Part shown: positions 8,123 through 10,281 of the stretch, in pieces
How the letters are laid out: each line of letters opens with the position of its first letter
How positions within the stretch are numbered: the first letter of the stretch is position 1
Assembly: GCA_023300835.1 (NCBI GenBank)
Contig: JALZVB010000291.1
Location: forward strand, 1-10,281
Direction of reading: 5' to 3'
DNA from: Saprospiraceae bacterium
Lineage (GTDB): Bacteria > Bacteroidota > Bacteroidia > Chitinophagales > Saprospiraceae
Length of the DNA: 10,281 nt
Made by a program: the position numbers and the translations under genes
The notes under the pieces: generated by a model
Told to the model about the DNA's origin: nothing
Seen by the model: the letters and a program-made list of their open reading frames with translations, nothing else
Database searches by the model: none

Positions 8123-8144
8123 GAAAAGAAATAAATTTCTTTTC
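8123..8144. repeat. Perfect 22-bp inverted repeat upstream of the channel gene
   Basis: Arms GAAAAGAAAT (8123-8132) and ATTTCTTTTC (8135-8144) are exact reverse complements around a central AA. The site lies about 20 bp upstream of the candidate promoter and 100 bp upstream of the channel start. A two-base centre makes a hairpin unlikely and a dimeric regulator site more plausible. No other copy is apparent in the window. Confidence 0.5.
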
Positions 8145-8183
8145 GGTTTTTGGGATGACCTGGGCAATTCAAAAATTGTTGAC

Positions 8184-8234
8184 ATATAGTTTTCTATGTG
8201 TCGTCTGATATTATATTATCAGAAAACACTATAT
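8184..8234. repeat. Nested inverted repeats in the gap between the channel gene and yaaA
   Basis: An inner perfect pair, TCTGATA (8204-8210) and TATCAGA (8217-8223), surrounds a 6-base loop. An outer pair, ATATAGTTTTC (8184-8194) and GAAAACACTATAT (8222-8234), matches over 11 bases with a 2-base bulge. The two overlap at 8222-8223. They could form a cruciform or an RNA stem, or act as binding sites; there is no terminal T-run, so it is not an obvious terminator. Confidence 0.4.
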
Positions 8235-8520
8235 AGGGACTCTGGTTGTACTTATTATTTGACTCTAACAGTAATAACAAACATCCCTTCTTTCTTATGC
8301 AAATATAGATTATATCAAAGTGCGCCGCTAGTTATATGAGTGGTATTTATCATATATTATTTAACAAATGTTTAATAGTGAGCCAAATACGCATTTGTAA
8401 TTATCGTAATGTGTTATTTTGTGGCTTAGCAGTTAATGAAATACATTGCCTTTATTGTATCTTTAATATAACATTGCCTTTCGCTGTTGAATGAAGGAGA
8501 ACTTTAGATTTTATTAAAGT
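8235..8520. other. AT-rich non-coding stretch downstream of yaaA
   Basis: I find no convincing gene or RNA here. ACATTGCCTTT occurs twice in direct orientation (8443-8453 and 8471-8481). The last 20 bases form a weak AT stem, ACTTTA (8501-8506) with TAAAGT (8515-8520), next to the yaaA stop. That stem might weakly end the yaaA transcript but has no T-run. Confidence 0.4.
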
Positions 8521-9282
8521 TTATCGCACATACACATATTCTATATCTGAAGATAAATTACTTTCATAAGTGTAATCTTCTAGGTCAAACCCTTTTAGAT
8601 CCTCCTTGTTGCGTATGTTATTTTTAATAATAAACCGAGACATCAATCCTCTGGCTTTTTTAGCATTGAAGGAGATGAATTTTAATTTACCGTCTCTGTA
8701 TTCTTTGAAAGTAAAATTTAAGATAGGATACTTAATCTTACTTTTATTGACAACTTCATAATATTCATTAGAGGCTAGGTTAACGAGGAATGGGTCATCT
8801 ATATTCTTTAGTAACTTGTTGATCTCATCTGTTATCTGATCTCCCCAGAAATGATACAAGTTGGTTCCTTGATCATTATTTAATCGGGTTCCCATTTCTA
8901 GTCTATAGGCTTGCATTTTATCCATAGGTTTCAATAGACCATATAGGCCTGATAAAACTCTGAAATGATTCTCAGCAAACTCGATTTCTGATTCTCCAAA
9001 ATCTTCAGGCGCTAAGCCTTGGAATACATCCCCTTGAAAAGCATACATCGCAGCCTTAGAGTTTTTGACATTAAATTTATTGGAGTAGGCATGATATCTT
9101 TCATAGTTGAGTTCTGTCAGGTTATCACTCAATTTCATGAGGCCCTTAATATCTTCTCTGGTTTTATCTTTCAGAATATTAATGAGTTCAAGCGACCTTT
9201 TATGGAATTTAGGCATGGCCTTGCCATTCGGTTGCTTATCTGATAAGTCAAGTCTCTTAGATGGGGATACTATGATTAGCAT
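8521..9282 (-). CDS. yaaA: YaaA family peroxide stress protein (UPF0246)
   Basis: Cytosolic protein of the YaaA/DUF328 family. In E. coli YaaA is induced by OxyR and lowers free intracellular iron during peroxide stress, limiting Fenton damage; its structure suggests a DNA-binding fold. I use the ATG at 9282, giving 253 residues beginning MLIIVSPSK, which matches the family N-terminus. A start at 9327 would add 15 atypical residues. Conserved blocks are all present: SPSK at 6-9, YAFQGDVFQG at 80-89, LSGLYGLLKPMD at 110-121, YRLEMGT at 126-132, NLASNEY at 168-174 and KKARGLMSRFI at 208-218. The normally threonine position after SPSK is arginine here. It stands alone in its transcription unit: about 500 bp of non-coding DNA lie on either side. 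No OxyR-like site was recognised. Confidence 0.93.
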   Translation of the reverse strand: MLIIVSPSKRLDLSDKQPNGKAMPKFHKRSLELINILKDKTREDIKGLMKLSDNLTELNYERYHAYSNKFNVKNSKAAMYAFQGDVFQGLAPEDFGESEIEFAENHFRVLSGLYGLLKPMDKMQAYRLEMGTRLNNDQGTNLYHFWGDQITDEINKLLKNIDDPFLVNLASNEYYEVVNKSKIKYPILNFTFKEYRDGKLKFISFNAKKARGLMSRFIIKNNIRNKEDLKGFDLEDYTYESNLSSDIEYVYVR

Positions 9283-9333
9283 ATTGTTGTCGTTTTTGTT
9301 CAGGAATGGAAAAAAGTAACATCCCAATTCGTC

Positions 9334-9430
9334 ACTGGTCTTTTTGTGCCAGTACAGCGTTAAAAAGCCTCGTGATAGCTAGGCTATCCCTACGTCTTTC
9401 GCCTTGTTCTGACATAAAAATCCTATGTCA
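9334..9430. repeat. Structured intergenic repeat, copy 1, with flanking hairpins
   Basis: The core, 9357-9405, aligns with a second copy at 9603-9652, matching at about 41 of 49 positions with a single-base gap. At its centre GATAGC (9374-9379) pairs with GCTATC (9383-9388) over a 3-base loop, and the ends GCG/CGC also pair. Hairpins flank the core: ACTGG (9334-9338) with CCAGT (9349-9353), and TGACATA (9410-9416) with TATGTCA (9424-9430). It sits about 50-150 bp upstream of yaaA and does not look coding. Confidence 0.65.
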
Positions 9431-9562
9431 AAATATGGTTCTTTATTATTTTATTATTCCTTAGACATTTAACATTGGGATCAAAGCTATTGTTTATTTG
9501 ACAAGAATTCTTAACGCATTAATGTCTTTTTGTTCAATGTGTAACTTTTACCAGTTTAACTC

Positions 9563-9690
9563 AGAATGCCGCACATGGTTTTAATAGAATTTGCTCGTCT
9601 CTGCGTTGAAAATACTCGTCATAGCTAAGGCTATGTCTTCGTTTTTCGCCTTAATCTAAACAAATTCTCCTTAAATATTATACGGCATCT
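9563..9690. repeat. Structured intergenic repeat, copy 2, a long nested palindrome
   Basis: Same orientation as copy 1; the shared core is 9603-9652. The central stem is CATAGC (9620-9625) with GCTATG (9630-9635), loop TAAG. Further out, GCG (9603-9605) faces CGC (9647-9649), AGAATTTG (9586-9593) is the exact complement of CAAATTCT (9661-9668), and AGAATGCCG (9563-9571) nearly complements CGGCATCT (9683-9690). The whole 128 bp can therefore fold as one long interrupted hairpin. It lies between the DUF1573 terminator and yaaA. It resembles the small non-autonomous palindromic repeats dispersed in many bacterial genomes; genome-wide copy number is not visible here. Confidence 0.7.
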
Positions 9691-9720
9691 TAAAGGTAAA
9701 TTGGTATTAGATTAGTGCAT

Positions 9721-9755
9721 AAAAAAAGACCCTAAAGCAAATAGCCTTAGGGTCT
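9721..9755 (-). terminator. Rho-independent terminator of the DUF1573 gene
   Basis: The stem arms AGACCCTAA (9727-9735) and TTAGGGTCT (9747-9755) are exact 9-bp complements around an 11-base loop. Read on the minus strand, the stem is followed by seven T residues (9727-9721). It begins 26 bp after the stop of the exported-protein gene. The + strand side has a T-rich tail as well (GTTTATTTTTT), so it may work in both directions. Confidence 0.88.
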
Positions 9756-9780
9756 CGTTTATTTTTTGGTTATAAGGTGA

Positions 9781-10278
9781 TTATTTACCACCATGTAACA
9801 TAGAAGGCTCTGTTTTAGGAACAGTTTCTTCTTCTTCACCTTTAAGTACTTCACCAGTCACTTTTATTTTGTGTTGTGGTGCATTAGTTACCTCATTAGT
9901 TGAGAAGCTTATTGTTTTTGTGAATTTACCAATTCTGTTAGTTGCATATCTTACTTCTATTTCAGAAGTTTCACCTGGCATGATAGGTTCTTTAGGCCAT
10001 GTAGGTACTGTACAACCGCAACTTCCTTTTGCATTTGTAATAACAAGAGGTTCTTTTCCTGTATTAGTAAAACTTAATACTCTTAAAGGCTCTGCATGTT
10101 GATCAATTACTCCATAATCTACAACCTCTGATTCAAATTCCATTACTGGACCACCTTCTGGCGCAACCATTTTAATAACTGGAGCTTCTACAGGTGCTTT
10201 TACCTGAGGAGTCGTCTGTGCAAATGCGATGCTTGCTGCAAATACCATTGCTACTAGTAAGGATATGTTCTTTTTCAT
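9781..10278 (-). CDS. Exported DUF1573 domain protein
   Basis: A complete 165-residue protein with a Sec signal peptide: MKKN, a hydrophobic core to about residue 18, and the likely cleavage after AFA (20|21, before Q). The mature part has a short proline/valine-rich linker (21-45), then one DUF1573 domain at about 47-145. The domain pattern is clear: FESEVVDYGVIDQ, then LSFTNTGKEPLVITNAKGSCGCTVP with cysteines C87 and C89, then PGETSEIEVRY and the final strand IKVTGEV. DUF1573 is an immunoglobulin-like beta-sandwich common in exported Bacteroidota proteins; its role is unknown, and the CGC motif may bind a metal or form a disulfide. The tail 146-165 is acidic then low-complexity. There is no lipobox cysteine, so it is periplasmic or secreted rather than a lipoprotein. 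It is followed by a strong terminator, which marks it as the last gene of its transcript. Confidence 0.92.
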   Translation of the reverse strand: MKKNISLLVAMVFAASIAFAQTTPQVKAPVEAPVIKMVAPEGGPVMEFESEVVDYGVIDQHAEPLRVLSFTNTGKEPLVITNAKGSCGCTVPTWPKEPIMPGETSEIEVRYATNRIGKFTKTISFSTNEVTNAPQHKIKVTGEVLKGEEEETVPKTEPSMLHGGK

Positions 10279-10281
10279 TTT

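Noticed and set aside
8179..8184. TTGACA resembling a sigma-70 -35 box
   Set aside because: No -10 box follows at proper spacing, no gene lies downstream on that strand, and Bacteroidota use a different promoter consensus.
9283..9327. 15-residue N-terminal extension of YaaA
   Set aside because: The family begins at the MLIIVSPSK segment, and the extra residues resemble nothing conserved.
9503..9512. AAGAATTCTT palindrome between the two repeat copies
   Set aside because: Ten self-complementary bases are expected by chance at this AT content and it has no positional relation to a gene start.

Overview
The window looks like chromosomal DNA from a low-GC, free-living member of the Bacteroidota. 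The signs are the AT-rich base composition, the protein families present (a DUF1573 lipoprotein-like/exported protein with a Bacteroidota-style signal peptide, a YaaA protein, a TrkA/TrkH pair, a PcrA/UvrD-type helicase), and the scarcity of strong Shine-Dalgarno sequences. A Cytophagales-like marine lineage is my guess; the sequence alone does not settle it. No tRNA, rRNA, CRISPR array, transposase or phage gene was found, and the base composition does not shift in a way that suggests recent transfer. Most of the window is ordinary housekeeping and transport.

Layout. Positions 1-4976 hold three genes on the minus strand that read helicase (uvrD/pcrA-like, 4976-2703), then trkA (2651-1311), then trkH (1311 to the window edge, C-terminus cut off). 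trkA and trkH overlap in a TAATG stop/start, so they are very probably co-translated as the Trk/Ktr-type potassium uptake system: TrkH is the membrane channel-like subunit and TrkA the cytosolic nucleotide-sensing gate. Diverging from the helicase is a CPBP-family intramembrane protease (5122-5880, +). After a 161-bp gap comes a tight + strand pair, a DoxX-like membrane protein (6042-6464) and a YjjG-like HAD nucleotide phosphatase (6472-7161). This pair converges, with only 6 bp between stops, on a voltage-gated-type potassium channel carrying a C-terminal zinc-ribbon-like tail (8022-7168, -).

The right third has two long non-coding stretches. Positions 8023-8520 contain a perfect 22-bp palindrome and a nested inverted repeat upstream of the channel gene. 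Positions 9283-9780, between a DUF1573 exported protein gene (10278-9781, -) and yaaA (9282-8521, -), carry a strong rho-independent terminator for the DUF1573 gene and two diverged copies of a structured intergenic repeat. The two copies share about 50 bp and differ at the tip stem by a base-pair-preserving change (GATAGC/GCTATC against CATAGC/GCTATG). This repeat is the most interesting item in the window.

Functionally, two separate potassium-conducting systems (Trk uptake and a Kv-like channel) lie within about 8 kb, and YaaA is a peroxide-stress protein. Apart from the trkA-trkH and DoxX-YjjG pairs I see no strong evidence that these genes form one pathway.
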